The notes beneath the pieces are model-generated. The model was not told where the DNA came from. It made no database searches and worked only from the letters and a program-made list of their open reading frames with translations. DNA of 8,082 nucleotides. Source: an uncultured Bacilli bacterium (GTDB lineage Bacteria; Bacillota_I; Bacilli_A; RFN20; CAG-826). The stretch lies in contig CAKPAV010000068.1 of NCBI GenBank assembly GCA_934133115.1, positions 1 to 8,082 on the forward strand, in the 5' to 3' direction. Shown one piece after another: positions 1 through 6,351 of the stretch. How positions within the stretch are numbered: position 1 is the stretch's first letter; every line of letters begins with the position of its first letter. The position numbers were made by a program, and so were the translations under genes.

Positions 1-649
1 CTATCGCGCGCCGTATAGCTACTTTTTCTCTACTAAAATCACAATGCTTAAGTCCTAATAATTCGCCAATGCGTAATCCGTAATTAAAAAGCAAGTTAAA
101 TATTAGTAGATACTTAGGACTATCTATAACACTTATAAACTGATTAAACTCTTCACGCGTGTAATAATCAAAATCAACATAATCAACAAATGAATTATAT
201 CGAGCGTATAACATAGACATATTTATCTCTCTATCTAATCCATAGTCCATTAAATATGTTAGAAATTCTTTTAATAGTGAAAACAAATAATTCTTTTTCT
301 TGTACTTCTTTTTATTGATTTCACTAGCTACATGATTAAGATAAACAGATGTAACATCTTTAACTTTGATTTTTTCAAAATAAGGAAATATATGTTTGTA
401 CAATACTTGTATCTTACCATGAGCTGATGTTATTTTGATTTTCGTTTGGATCAAGTTGCAATACGGCTTAAATAAATCTTTTACATAAAAAGTTTTTAAT
501 CTCTTTTTATTTTTCTTTAACATTGAAGCTTCATAAATAATAGCTTCTGTTTTAGTCTCAAAGCCGCGTTTACAAGTGGTATAGCCTGATATGGAATACT
601 TTACATAGAAGCGTATACCTTCTTTTGTTTTGTATTTATAAACAGGCAT
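1..649 (-). CDS. Tyrosine recombinase (phage-type integrase), C-terminus missing
   Basis: The first 216 residues of a site-specific integrase are present; the gene runs off the left edge. Residues about 1-45 (KYKTKEGIRFYVKYSI, then RGFETKTEA) look like the N-terminal arm-type DNA-binding domain of phage and ICE integrases. Residues about 50-155 are a basic helical core-binding (SAM-like) domain. The catalytic domain opens near residue 165 with YYTREEFNQF, and LLFNYGLRIGELLGL holds the first catalytic arginine, R193. The later H-x-x-R and tyrosine motifs would lie outside the window. The ATG at 649 is preceded by GGAG (664-661) 11 bases upstream and starts 2 bases after the stop of the 65-aa gene, so translation is probably coupled. 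It would integrate and excise the element; an attachment site would be expected nearby, but none can be identified here. It is the last gene seen in the operon and has no promoter of its own that I can see. Confidence 0.93.
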   Translation of the reverse strand, partial: MPVYKYKTKEGIRFYVKYSISGYTTCKRGFETKTEAIIYEASMLKKNKKRLKTFYVKDLFKPYCNLIQTKIKITSAHGKIQVLYKHIFPYFEKIKVKDVTSVYLNHVASEINKKKYKKKNYLFSLLKEFLTYLMDYGLDREINMSMLYARYNSFVDYVDFDYYTREEFNQFISVIDSPKYLLIFNLLFNYGLRIGELLGLKHCDFSREKVAIRRAI

Positions 650-651
650 TG

Positions 652-849
652 CTATCCACTCTCCATTCGCTCAAATACGTTAGGTTGAAGATAAATTTCA
701 ATGATAGTAGTGTTAATATCATCAATTAGCTTTTTAGCCGCACTAGGCCATTTATTGACTGAATAACTAAATACATCATTATAGCAGCGTGTATTTACAC
801 GCTTTGTTGTATTATCTAAATACTTAATTATCAGTTTCATAATAATCAT
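652..849 (-). CDS. Small unknown protein (65 aa) just upstream of the integrase
   Basis: Begins MIIMKLIIKYLDNTTKRVNT and ends NVFERMESG. The frame stays open further upstream, but that extension only shadows the overlapping 53-aa gene. The ATG at 849 has AAGGA (859-855) five bases upstream, so it is preferred; the ATG at 840 is 14 bases from the same site. The protein has no convincing membrane segment, signal peptide or cysteine motif. The middle (KWPSAAKKLIDDINTTIIEI) looks like a lysine-rich amphipathic helix. It overlaps the previous gene by 26 bases and ends 2 bases before the integrase start. Position next to an integrase would suit an excisionase or integration cofactor, but no helix-turn-helix or winged-helix signature is evident, so I do not name it. 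That it is a gene at all rests on the ribosome binding site, tight packing and intact frame. Confidence 0.6.
   Translation of the reverse strand: MIIMKLIIKYLDNTTKRVNTRCYNDVFSYSVNKWPSAAKKLIDDINTTIIEIYLQPNVFERMESG
786..803. repeat. Perfect 18-bp palindrome (8-bp arms, 2-bp centre)
   Basis: The + strand reads AGCGTGTATTTACACGCT: arms AGCGTGTA and TACACGCT around TT. As RNA it would fold to a 7-bp stem with a 4-base loop. It lies inside the 65-aa gene (encoding RVNTR) about 140 bases upstream of the integrase start. No T-tract follows on the minus strand, so it is not an intrinsic terminator. An operator, a recombinase/accessory-factor site or chance are all possible; it stands out by its GC-rich arms in an AT-rich region. 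Confidence 0.5.
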
Positions 850-985
850 CACAGTCCTTAATTCTTTGCTTGATAGCTTCATAAAAGATATTATCTTTAT
901 CAATTGACATCCAGATAACGCCATTAGGATTGATATAACTATTCTCAATCATAGTTTTTAACAATTCATCATTCTTATTTGCCAT
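824..985 (-). CDS. Small single-module paralogue (53 aa), third of the tandem family
   Basis: A short gene starting MANKNDELLKTMIENSYINP. It is a single copy of a module that occurs twice in each of the two genes upstream: a helix (DELLKTMIENSYI), a probable beta-hairpin with a glycine turn (NPNGVIWMSID) and a second helix (FYEAIKQRIKD). It aligns best with the C-terminal module of the 97-aa protein (LLLETIIEHGCINRNGTIWSII, HYEELKALIKE). The ATG has AAGGAG (1001-996) ten bases upstream, the same spacing as in its two paralogues. It overlaps the preceding gene by 11 bases and the following one by 26. There is no signal peptide or membrane helix, so it is probably cytoplasmic. Function is unknown. 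Homology to its neighbours plus the ribosome binding site are the main evidence that it is real. Confidence 0.75.
   Translation of the reverse strand: MANKNDELLKTMIENSYINPNGVIWMSIDKDNIFYEAIKQRIKDCDDYYETDN
855..859 (-). promoter_or_regulatory. Ribosome binding site that sets the start of the 65-aa gene
   Basis: On the minus strand this reads AAGGA, followed by CTGTG and then ATG (849-847). The 5-base spacing favours the ATG at 849 over the in-frame ATG at 840 and over longer upstream extensions. The site lies inside the coding region of the 53-aa gene. Confidence 0.55.
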
Positions 986-1268
986 TGTATCTTTTCTCCT
1001 TGATTAATGCCTTAAGTTCTTCATAATGTTTAGCACTAGATGGAATGATTGACCAGATTGTACCATTGCGATTAATACAACCATGCTCAATTATTGTTTC
1101 TAATAATAAATAATTTTTGCATGATAATTTAGGTAGTGTAATTAATATTATAAGTTCAAAATAATCATCATTGTCAGGTGGAATATTAATTAAAATAGTG
1201 TCATCTGGACTTAAATAACTATTATTAATAAATGTATTAAATAATTCATTTTGTCGTTGTGCTGTCAT
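975..1268 (-). CDS. Two-module small paralogue (97 aa), second of the tandem family
   Basis: Starts MTAQRQNELFNTFINNSYLS. Two copies of the same roughly 40-residue module can be seen: residues about 7-44 (NELFNTFINNSYLSPDD, DDYFELI) and about 52-92 (LLLETIIEHGCINRNGTIWS, KHYEELKALIKE). The copies resemble each other, the 53-aa protein and both halves of the 104-aa protein. The start is the ATG at 1268 with GAGGAG (1284-1279) ten bases upstream; an upstream in-frame TTG at 1286 is rejected because it overlaps that site. The gene begins inside the last 23 bases of the 104-aa gene. No membrane segment, so a cytoplasmic protein. I do not recognise the family; a small regulator, or an accessory or host-takeover protein, is a guess from context. 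Confidence 0.85.
   Translation of the reverse strand: MTAQRQNELFNTFINNSYLSPDDTILINIPPDNDDYFELIILITLPKLSCKNYLLLETIIEHGCINRNGTIWSIIPSSAKHYEELKALIKEKRYNGK
996..1001 (-). promoter_or_regulatory. Ribosome binding site of the 53-aa gene
   Basis: AAGGAG on the minus strand, ten bases before ATG 985-983 and inside the 3' end of the 97-aa gene. All three paralogues have a purine-rich hexamer at exactly this 10-base distance. Confidence 0.7.
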
Positions 1269-1560
1269 TTTTGTTGTGCTCCTCAATTAATTTTTTAAGT
1301 TCTTCATAATGTTTATCTGTCGACCTAGTAATTGAAAAAAACGAACCATTAATTCCAAGTTCACCATTTTGAATAATCGCTTTTATCAAATCATTAGTGC
1401 ATGGATTTATACCATTAAAAATGGTTATGATCTGCCTTAAAATTTTAAAAAAGTTTTTACGATGGCAACAAAACAGTATACTAGTCACGATATCGTCATC
1501 AATTATGAAACTATTCCCAATCATAATTTCTAATAATTCACTTTGTTGTTTTTCTGTCAT
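1246..1560 (-). CDS. Two-module small paralogue (104 aa), first of the tandem family
   Basis: Starts MTEKQQSELLEIMIGNSFII. Module one covers residues about 7-45 (SELLEIMIGNSFI, NFFKILRQII); it is the most diverged copy and carries a CC pair at residues 31-32. Module two covers about 55-95 (NDLIKAIIQNGELGINGSFF, KHYEELKKLIEE). The C-terminal tail is polar and ends in TTTK. The start is ATG 1560 with AAGGAG (1576-1571) ten bases upstream; the longer TTG start at 1584 lies before that site and is rejected. The first 23 bases overlap the end of the ATPase gene in another frame. There are no membrane helices. Co-translation with the ATPase suggests a role in the same element but does not reveal it. 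Confidence 0.85.
   Translation of the reverse strand: MTEKQQSELLEIMIGNSFIIDDDIVTSILFCCHRKNFFKILRQIITIFNGINPCTNDLIKAIIQNGELGINGSFFSITRSTDKHYEELKKLIEEHNKNDSTTTK
1279..1284 (-). promoter_or_regulatory. Ribosome binding site deciding the 97-aa start
   Basis: GAGGAG on the minus strand, ten bases before ATG 1268-1266. An in-frame TTG at 1286-1284 overlaps the site and so cannot use it, which excludes the longer start. Confidence 0.7.
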
Positions 1561-3745
1561 CTTTCTTAGTCTCCTTTTTTTCAAATGTTTTGAAATAATT
1601 AGTGTACATATATGAGTTCTGGTATTGATACTCTTGTATAGACGGTGTCAAACTTGAGTAATGTTTTAAATCAGTAATACCCATGTTAGATTGACGCATT
1701 TGTTGTAAGAATAAACGCCTCATGACTGTACTTGCAAAACGTCCTGAATACGCTACTTTATCAAATAAACGTAAAGATACATTTTTAACTTCAGTATTAA
1801 CATCTGATAAAGAACCATTTACGTTATAAAGTTCAAATTCAGTGTAGCTAAAGTTGTTATATCTTTTTATGTAATAATCGTTAATGTGACCTGCAAACTC
1901 TTTTATAAAGTAGTTAGGTAAAGAACTGTTTAATTTAATTTCTTTTCTATGGCAATTATAATCATCATATTTTTGTAATATCCATTTACATAAGAATTGC
2001 TCTATCCACCAGTTCTTAAGTGCAAATTTTCTTTTCTTTTTATGACGATCTAAAGTTATAATCGTTTCAGATGTCTTTCTTAGTTCAACATTTATTCCTT
2101 TTGCGTCTTGCTCATCCATGATAACTTTAAATAGTGTCTCATAACGTATTGTTGCAATATGCGACCATATCTTTAATCGCTCATTAAACTTATCATTCTT
2201 AATATTAGAATCTTTAGCATTACGTGAAGCGTGTTTTACATCATCAGTAGAGCCGCGCTCTTTTCCCATTTCTGTAAAAGCATAAGAACCTAAATCAGGT
2301 ATATAGGTATCCGTTGCATTAACATTAGTTTTAATACCAAGCTTTAAATAATCAAAGTTATTAATCAATGATAATGTTTCATCGCTTCTAGCTTGTACTC
2401 TTCTTAAATATTCACTTTTAGATTCTTTAAAAAGATTAAAGTGATCTACATTGAAATAGTGATTATCTGGATTAATTACACTGTTTGACATAATAGGGTA
2501 ATTACTAATAAGCATAGGATTATCTAAATTATAGAAATAATATAAAATCGCATAATCATTAATCGCATTAAAGATTGATTCCATTGTTAAGTTATCCCAT
2601 TTAATATACTTGTCTAAATCTTCATCAAATAAGCCATAAGTGTTTTTACCACTTCTTGCGTCTTGCATAATGTGAAAGACAAAGTCATTTATATCAGCTT
2701 GTGTTTTTAATGCGGTTTGTGCGTCAATTAAACAGTTTAGCTTTGCCCAATTGAACTTTGGAAACTTTCGCTCGATGGATAGCAATAAATTAAGCAACGT
2801 TGGACGAAAGCAAAGTTTTTCATAGAATAATGATAATTCGGTAACAAATGCTGTTTTGCCTGTTCTAGAAGCTCCTGTAATTAAAATAATATTACCTGTA
2901 TCATTAAGAAAATCTTTTGTCTCTTCAGTTAGCTTGTCTAATTCTTTATAAGCTTGATTCATCCTGATTAAGTCAAATATCCAATATATGAAGATTAATC
3001 TAAATATAATCGGTATTGATAGCCATTGAGGAATAAAATCAATTAGAATCATTAATAACATTGTTGGTATTATTGTTAGCTTGAACTCAGCGAACAAATA
3101 GAAATAACCAGCTAGTAAATCAATAGCAATAGTGAATAGTTGAAGATAACAAATTAACGTTAATAATAAAGCTACACCAAGCCAGGAATGAAACAAATAA
3201 TTGTATGCAAGTTTTAGCTTGTTAAATCCTGGTTGAAGCTTCTTTTTAAGCTTCTTATATTTTGTTAAGGCTTTAGTATCTTCATCTTCATCATCAGGCT
3301 TATATTTTCTAGTTGAATTAATTACCAATACGATAATAAATAGTGAAAGTATAATATTAATGATGATTGATAAATAGCTTGCATAAGTTCCAATATCCAG
3401 CAAATAAAGATTAAAGAAATCAGGACTAATAAGTATTCTTCCAAAGTATTCAATATTATCAAAGAAATTACGTAAATCAACTGGAAATAATTCAGCGATA
3501 TTACCTTTATGAAGATAAAGCATAATATCAAACGATGTTGGTGGTGGCGTTAAATCTTCAACGCCTGCTATTGCTTGCCAGTAATACTTTAATGATTTTG
3601 CTAAAGATAATAAGCTAATGCCTAAACGCTTAATGTGTGAGCTAAAACAAAAGAAAAAGAACAAAGTTAAAACAATAGCCAGAATAATTAAACGTGGCCA
3701 GTTATTTTTTAAAAGCTCCTTTGTTCTTTTTATTAAATTTTTCAT
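1538..3745 (-). CDS. Polytopic membrane P-loop ATPase, candidate filamentous-phage assembly motor (pI/Zot-like)
   Basis: A 735-residue protein. The N-terminal 260 residues hold about five hydrophobic membrane spans, near 17-36, 121-143, 186-215, 222-238 and 242-258. A charged loop (DDEDEDTKALTKYKKLKKKL) lies between spans two and three. A cytoplasmic NTPase domain follows: Walker A is GASRTGKT at 291-298 after a hydrophobic strand (NIILIT). Candidate Walker B/acidic motifs are AFTEMGKERG (E492) and FKVIMDEQD (D544-E545). The C-terminal third is soluble and tyrosine-rich. In known inoviruses the pI/Zot ATPase drives coat protein assembly and extrusion at the inner membrane, normally with one helix after the ATPase domain; here all helices come first. 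The start is ATG 3745 with AGGAGG eight bases upstream; the GTG at 3754 overlaps that site. It follows membrane/surface genes and precedes small cytoplasmic genes. A conjugation or HerA/FtsK-type motor is the main alternative. The ATPase call is firm; the phage role is inferred. Confidence 0.7.
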   Translation of the reverse strand: MKNLIKRTKELLKNNWPRLIILAIVLTLFFFFCFSSHIKRLGISLLSLAKSLKYYWQAIAGVEDLTPPPTSFDIMLYLHKGNIAELFPVDLRNFFDNIEYFGRILISPDFFNLYLLDIGTYASYLSIIINIILSLFIIVLVINSTRKYKPDDEDEDTKALTKYKKLKKKLQPGFNKLKLAYNYLFHSWLGVALLLTLICYLQLFTIAIDLLAGYFYLFAEFKLTIIPTMLLMILIDFIPQWLSIPIIFRLIFIYWIFDLIRMNQAYKELDKLTEETKDFLNDTGNIILITGASRTGKTAFVTELSLFYEKLCFRPTLLNLLLSIERKFPKFNWAKLNCLIDAQTALKTQADINDFVFHIMQDARSGKNTYGLFDEDLDKYIKWDNLTMESIFNAINDYAILYYFYNLDNPMLISNYPIMSNSVINPDNHYFNVDHFNLFKESKSEYLRRVQARSDETLSLINNFDYLKLGIKTNVNATDTYIPDLGSYAFTEMGKERGSTDDVKHASRNAKDSNIKNDKFNERLKIWSHIATIRYETLFKVIMDEQDAKGINVELRKTSETIITLDRHKKKRKFALKNWWIEQFLCKWILQKYDDYNCHRKEIKLNSSLPNYFIKEFAGHINDYYIKRYNNFSYTEFELYNVNGSLSDVNTEVKNVSLRLFDKVAYSGRFASTVMRRLFLQQMRQSNMGITDLKHYSSLTPSIQEYQYQNSYMYTNYFKTFEKKETKKDDRKTTK
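1571..1576 (-). promoter_or_regulatory. Ribosome binding site deciding the 104-aa start
   Basis: AAGGAG on the minus strand, ten bases before ATG 1560-1558. It is embedded in the 3' end of the ATPase coding region, so the site also encodes ATPase residues. Confidence 0.7.
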
Positions 3746-3753
3746 TTTTAACA

Positions 3754-3759
3754 CCTCCT
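3754..3759 (-). promoter_or_regulatory. Ribosome binding site deciding the ATPase start
   Basis: AGGAGG on the minus strand, eight bases before ATG 3745-3743. An in-frame GTG (3754-3752) overlaps the site, so it cannot be the start used with it. The site sits in the 29-base gap after the 128-aa gene; that gap shows no terminator. Confidence 0.85.
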
Positions 3760-3774
3760 GGAAAAATGTTTTTA

Positions 3775-4161
3775 TTAATATTTGTAAAATATTTTGTTAT
3801 CCGATAAATTAAGTAATCCGTCTTTTATTATTTTGAAACTAACATTATTTGTTGTAGCGTTATAGAACTCTATAGTAACAATACCTTTATCACTAACTTC
3901 ATAAGTAAATGCAATCTGATCTATTTCCTTGTTTTCATCGTATTCGATTCTTTGACCAATTGAATCAGTTTTAAAGTAATATAAATACGTTGTAGAACTA
4001 TCAAAGAAATAAGTATTAGCAATGTTATTATCAATGCCAGAACTATTAACATAGTCACAAGCTTTAAGTAAATAATTAGCTACAAATAGAATTACAGCTA
4101 TTAAAAGAAATTTAAGAAATACATTACGCTTTTCATGAGTATCAAAATTGATTTCTCTCAT
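3775..4161 (-). CDS. Small single-span membrane protein (128 aa), possible pVI-like minor protein
   Basis: The N-terminus is short and charged (MREINFDTHEKRN), followed by one hydrophobic span at about 15-32 (FLKFLLIAVILFVANYLL) and an extracytoplasmic domain of about 95 residues rich in Thr, Asn, Tyr and beta-type sequence (IDQIAFTYEVSDKGIVTIEF). LLKAC at 32-36 loosely resembles a lipobox, but the lysine two before the cysteine argues against lipoprotein processing. It starts 6 bases after the 727-aa gene stops, in the same frame, separated by tandem TGA stops; no strong ribosome binding site is visible, so translational coupling is likely. In filamentous phages a small membrane protein (pVI) often lies between the adsorption protein and the ATPase, which fits this position; sequence similarity cannot be claimed. 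Function unknown. Confidence 0.75.
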   Translation of the reverse strand: MREINFDTHEKRNVFLKFLLIAVILFVANYLLKACDYVNSSGIDNNIANTYFFDSSTTYLYYFKTDSIGQRIEYDENKEIDQIAFTYEVSDKGIVTIEFYNATTNNVSFKIIKDGLLNLSDNKIFYKY

Positions 4162-4167
4162 AGCTCA

Positions 4168-6351
4168 TCATTCTTTCTTTTTGAAGATAGCTACTATTGT
4201 TGGACCAACTGCTGATATGACAAGTAGAACACCGCCAACTACTACAATTGTTGAAAGCGAACTCATTATTTTGTCAATTGTTTTCTTTAATTTATCTAAT
4301 ATATTAGTTGGTATATTAGTTGGCTTTGTATCCTCGACATTGTCAGGTGGTTCATAAGGATTACCATCAGGCATAACGATAACACCAGTATCAGGATTAA
4401 CTGTACCAGGAATAACATTACCATTAAAATCAACCAATGTAACATTACCATCATCATCAATTATGGCTGTAGGTGCATTGATACCATTAGGAAATATCGA
4501 AGAACAATTAATTAAATCACCATTTTTATCAATGTAGACACATGAGATAATACTTTCAAAAGTAACACGAACACCATTAACACCTTTGTTACCTATGAGA
4601 AACATATCTGATTTATCAGCTTTTTTAATTTCATCAGAAGCACCATCCCAATTAAAATATTTATAGTCACTTTTCTTTAGTCCTGTCAAAAAGAATTGAG
4701 TGCCAAACTTATCTTTTTTGTGGATGATGTTCCCAGTGCTATCTTTAAACCAATGCCAAAATACTTCTTTATTACCACTTTCTACACCACCATCAATTAA
4801 ATCTTGTGCTGATATGCTTAAGTTATAAACTTTTCCATTATCATAATGCGGATCATAATTATAATAAAAAGAATAATAAAACATAATTGCTGATATCTTC
4901 GTGATTTTTAAATTGGTAGTATTATCATAAGCACTAAATGCTAGACGATCTACCATGCTTCCACGTCCCGTATCTTTGAGTGCATTAAAAGTCACAGTAT
5001 GTATTTGATCTTTATTTATTTTTTTGAAAGCGTAGAAATTACCGCAATCAACAAAGTCAGCTGTTGTTGCATATTCTGTACTACTCAAGTTTTCTTTTTT
5101 TAGAATAGAATAATTGTATTTTGAAATCGTAACTTTCACATTGTCTTTTGCTTCTTGTAATTTATTAGCTAATTCATTATCGGAATCATAAGTAAATCTA
5201 TTCTTAAAATCACTATCAGTATATAACTCGTATAAATCTTCAGTAGGCGTTGGATGTTCACCTGTACGTTTAGCATATAAAGTATATTTATTATCAATAA
5301 CCAAAGAATCTAATCTAACAAAATCAGAATCAACAGCTTCAATTGATTCCGTATTATTAGAATCAACGTAAACACTATTAGATGTTATAGTTGTAGTTGT
5401 ACCCTTTTTAAAATCTAAGTCACTAATCACAATAGGTGCCTTAAATCCTGATTTATATGCGTCGTTGAGAACATAAACAGAACGCGCAAGGCCTGGATAT
5501 TGTGATGGTTGACCATTAGCAACTTTAATATAACTAGCAACGCTTATTGACTGTAAATAGCTTGTGAATGGTATTTCTAAAAATACATAACCAGCATATC
5601 CACTTTTAGTGTAAGAAATATAAGCACGCGCATTATTAGATTGATAAGTAACTGTTTTTCTAGGAAGTTCTGTTGAAAAATCCCAATGTACTTGAGCAGT
5701 AAAATAATCATAGCCATTAATAGAAATAATCGGAATCGTATCTGTAAAGTCTTCTGATGGCCTTAGTGATTCCACTGTTGAAAACTTATAAAATGGATAG
5801 CAGGCATTTATCCCTGTTTCAATATCATCTAAATCTATTTTAATAGCTAATTCCAGAGGTTGTTCTTTTTCTTTGTCCCAATCTTCAAATATGTAATCAA
5901 GTCCATATTTTATATGAACGAATCGTTCTAATGTGGCTTTATCAATGCCTTGACTGCTGTTTTTTAAAACATAAGAAGTGTTTTGCCATTTTGTATTATC
6001 ATAATCAGTTCTAATAACATAACCATCACTACGATGAGCAAGAATTGTATCTCCATAAGGTTCTAAAATACTTTTAAAAAAAGAATCATCATATAGTTTT
6101 TTTTGAGCCTTTATTTCAGTAAAATTATTTTCAAATTTTGTCTTAGTATCATCGATAAGACCAACCGTGCCTGAAGATGCTAAATTCTTAGTAGTAAAGC
6201 CTTTTTCAACTTTCTTTGATTTATTAGAAACATCGCCACTTGCTGTATCTTCTGCCGCAGCTATTTTAATAGTTTTATTACCGCTATACATTGAAGATAT
6301 TGTAGCTAGTAACATCATTGCTGGAATTAATGTTTTTTTAAAATTTATCAT
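4168..6351 (-). CDS. Large secreted protein with C-terminal membrane anchor (727 aa), candidate pIII-like adsorption/tip protein
   Basis: The N-terminus has a signal peptide: MINFKK, hydrophobic core TLIPAMMLLATISSMYS, and a possible AAA|E cleavage near residue 33. A long ectodomain rich in Tyr, Asp, Asn, Ser and Thr follows (about 34-650) with no domain I recognise. Residues about 625-665 form a glycine/aspartate-rich beta-type stretch (DDDGNVTLVDFNGNVIPGTV) leading to a Pro-rich linker (YEPPDNVEDTKPTNIPTN). An amphipathic segment (ILDKLKKTIDKIMSSL) comes next, then one transmembrane helix at about 702-723 and a KKKE tail. This topology matches filamentous-phage adsorption proteins (pIII) and also Gram-positive surface proteins with hydrophobic anchors. 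There is no LPXTG motif. The ATG overlaps the previous gene's stop as ATGA, so translation is coupled; no good ribosome binding site is seen. Its place between the GH16-like gene and the small membrane protein plus ATPase supports the tip-protein reading, which remains inference. Confidence 0.75.
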   Translation of the reverse strand: MINFKKTLIPAMMLLATISSMYSGNKTIKIAAAEDTASGDVSNKSKKVEKGFTTKNLASSGTVGLIDDTKTKFENNFTEIKAQKKLYDDSFFKSILEPYGDTILAHRSDGYVIRTDYDNTKWQNTSYVLKNSSQGIDKATLERFVHIKYGLDYIFEDWDKEKEQPLELAIKIDLDDIETGINACYPFYKFSTVESLRPSEDFTDTIPIISINGYDYFTAQVHWDFSTELPRKTVTYQSNNARAYISYTKSGYAGYVFLEIPFTSYLQSISVASYIKVANGQPSQYPGLARSVYVLNDAYKSGFKAPIVISDLDFKKGTTTTITSNSVYVDSNNTESIEAVDSDFVRLDSLVIDNKYTLYAKRTGEHPTPTEDLYELYTDSDFKNRFTYDSDNELANKLQEAKDNVKVTISKYNYSILKKENLSSTEYATTADFVDCGNFYAFKKINKDQIHTVTFNALKDTGRGSMVDRLAFSAYDNTTNLKITKISAIMFYYSFYYNYDPHYDNGKVYNLSISAQDLIDGGVESGNKEVFWHWFKDSTGNIIHKKDKFGTQFFLTGLKKSDYKYFNWDGASDEIKKADKSDMFLIGNKGVNGVRVTFESIISCVYIDKNGDLINCSSIFPNGINAPTAIIDDDGNVTLVDFNGNVIPGTVNPDTGVIVMPDGNPYEPPDNVEDTKPTNIPTNILDKLKKTIDKIMSSLSTIVVVGGVLLVISAVGPTIVAIFKKKE

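Larger units (their letters stand above)
824..1560 (-). repeat. Tandem duplication array of a 40-residue coding module (five copies in three genes)
   Basis: Five diverged copies of one module are arranged 2+2+1 across the 104-, 97- and 53-aa genes. By-eye consensus: ELLxTMIxNSYI, a short glycine-containing turn, IWxxI, then YEELKxLIKE. At DNA level a 21-base exact direct repeat survives at 1012-1032 and 1295-1315, encoding the HYEELK segment. The start regions are alike too: a purine-rich hexamer, ten bases, ATG, with the stop of the previous gene just inside the new gene. This indicates serial duplication of a gene together with its translation start. Confidence 0.8.

Noticed and set aside
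652..849. Naming the 65-aa protein an excisionase
   Set aside because: Only its position beside the integrase suggests this; no MerR-like or winged-helix motif is visible.
850..948. N-terminal extension of the 65-aa gene to a 98-residue protein
   Set aside because: It lies wholly over the 53-aa paralogue in another frame and lacks a well-placed ribosome binding site; the paralogue is supported by homology to its neighbours.
1397..1615. Plus-strand open frame of 72 codons
   Set aside because: Antisense to the 104-aa and ATPase genes, which have strong starts; its Ile/Leu/Phe-rich product is typical of AT-rich antisense.
3322..3531. Minus-strand open frame inside the ATPase gene
   Set aside because: It is an alternative frame of the hydrophobic N-terminal region of the ATPase, with no ribosome binding site evidence.
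3618..3812. Plus-strand open frame across the ATPase start
   Set aside because: It is antisense to the first membrane helix and ribosome binding site of the ATPase; no start signal.
3775..4161. Lipoprotein reading of the 128-aa protein (LLKAC)
   Set aside because: Lysine at the position two before the cysteine and the preceding hydrophobic segment of membrane-span type do not fit a canonical lipobox.
4148..4357. Plus-strand open frame over the end of the 727-aa gene
   Set aside because: Antisense shadow of the C-terminal helix region of a well-supported gene.
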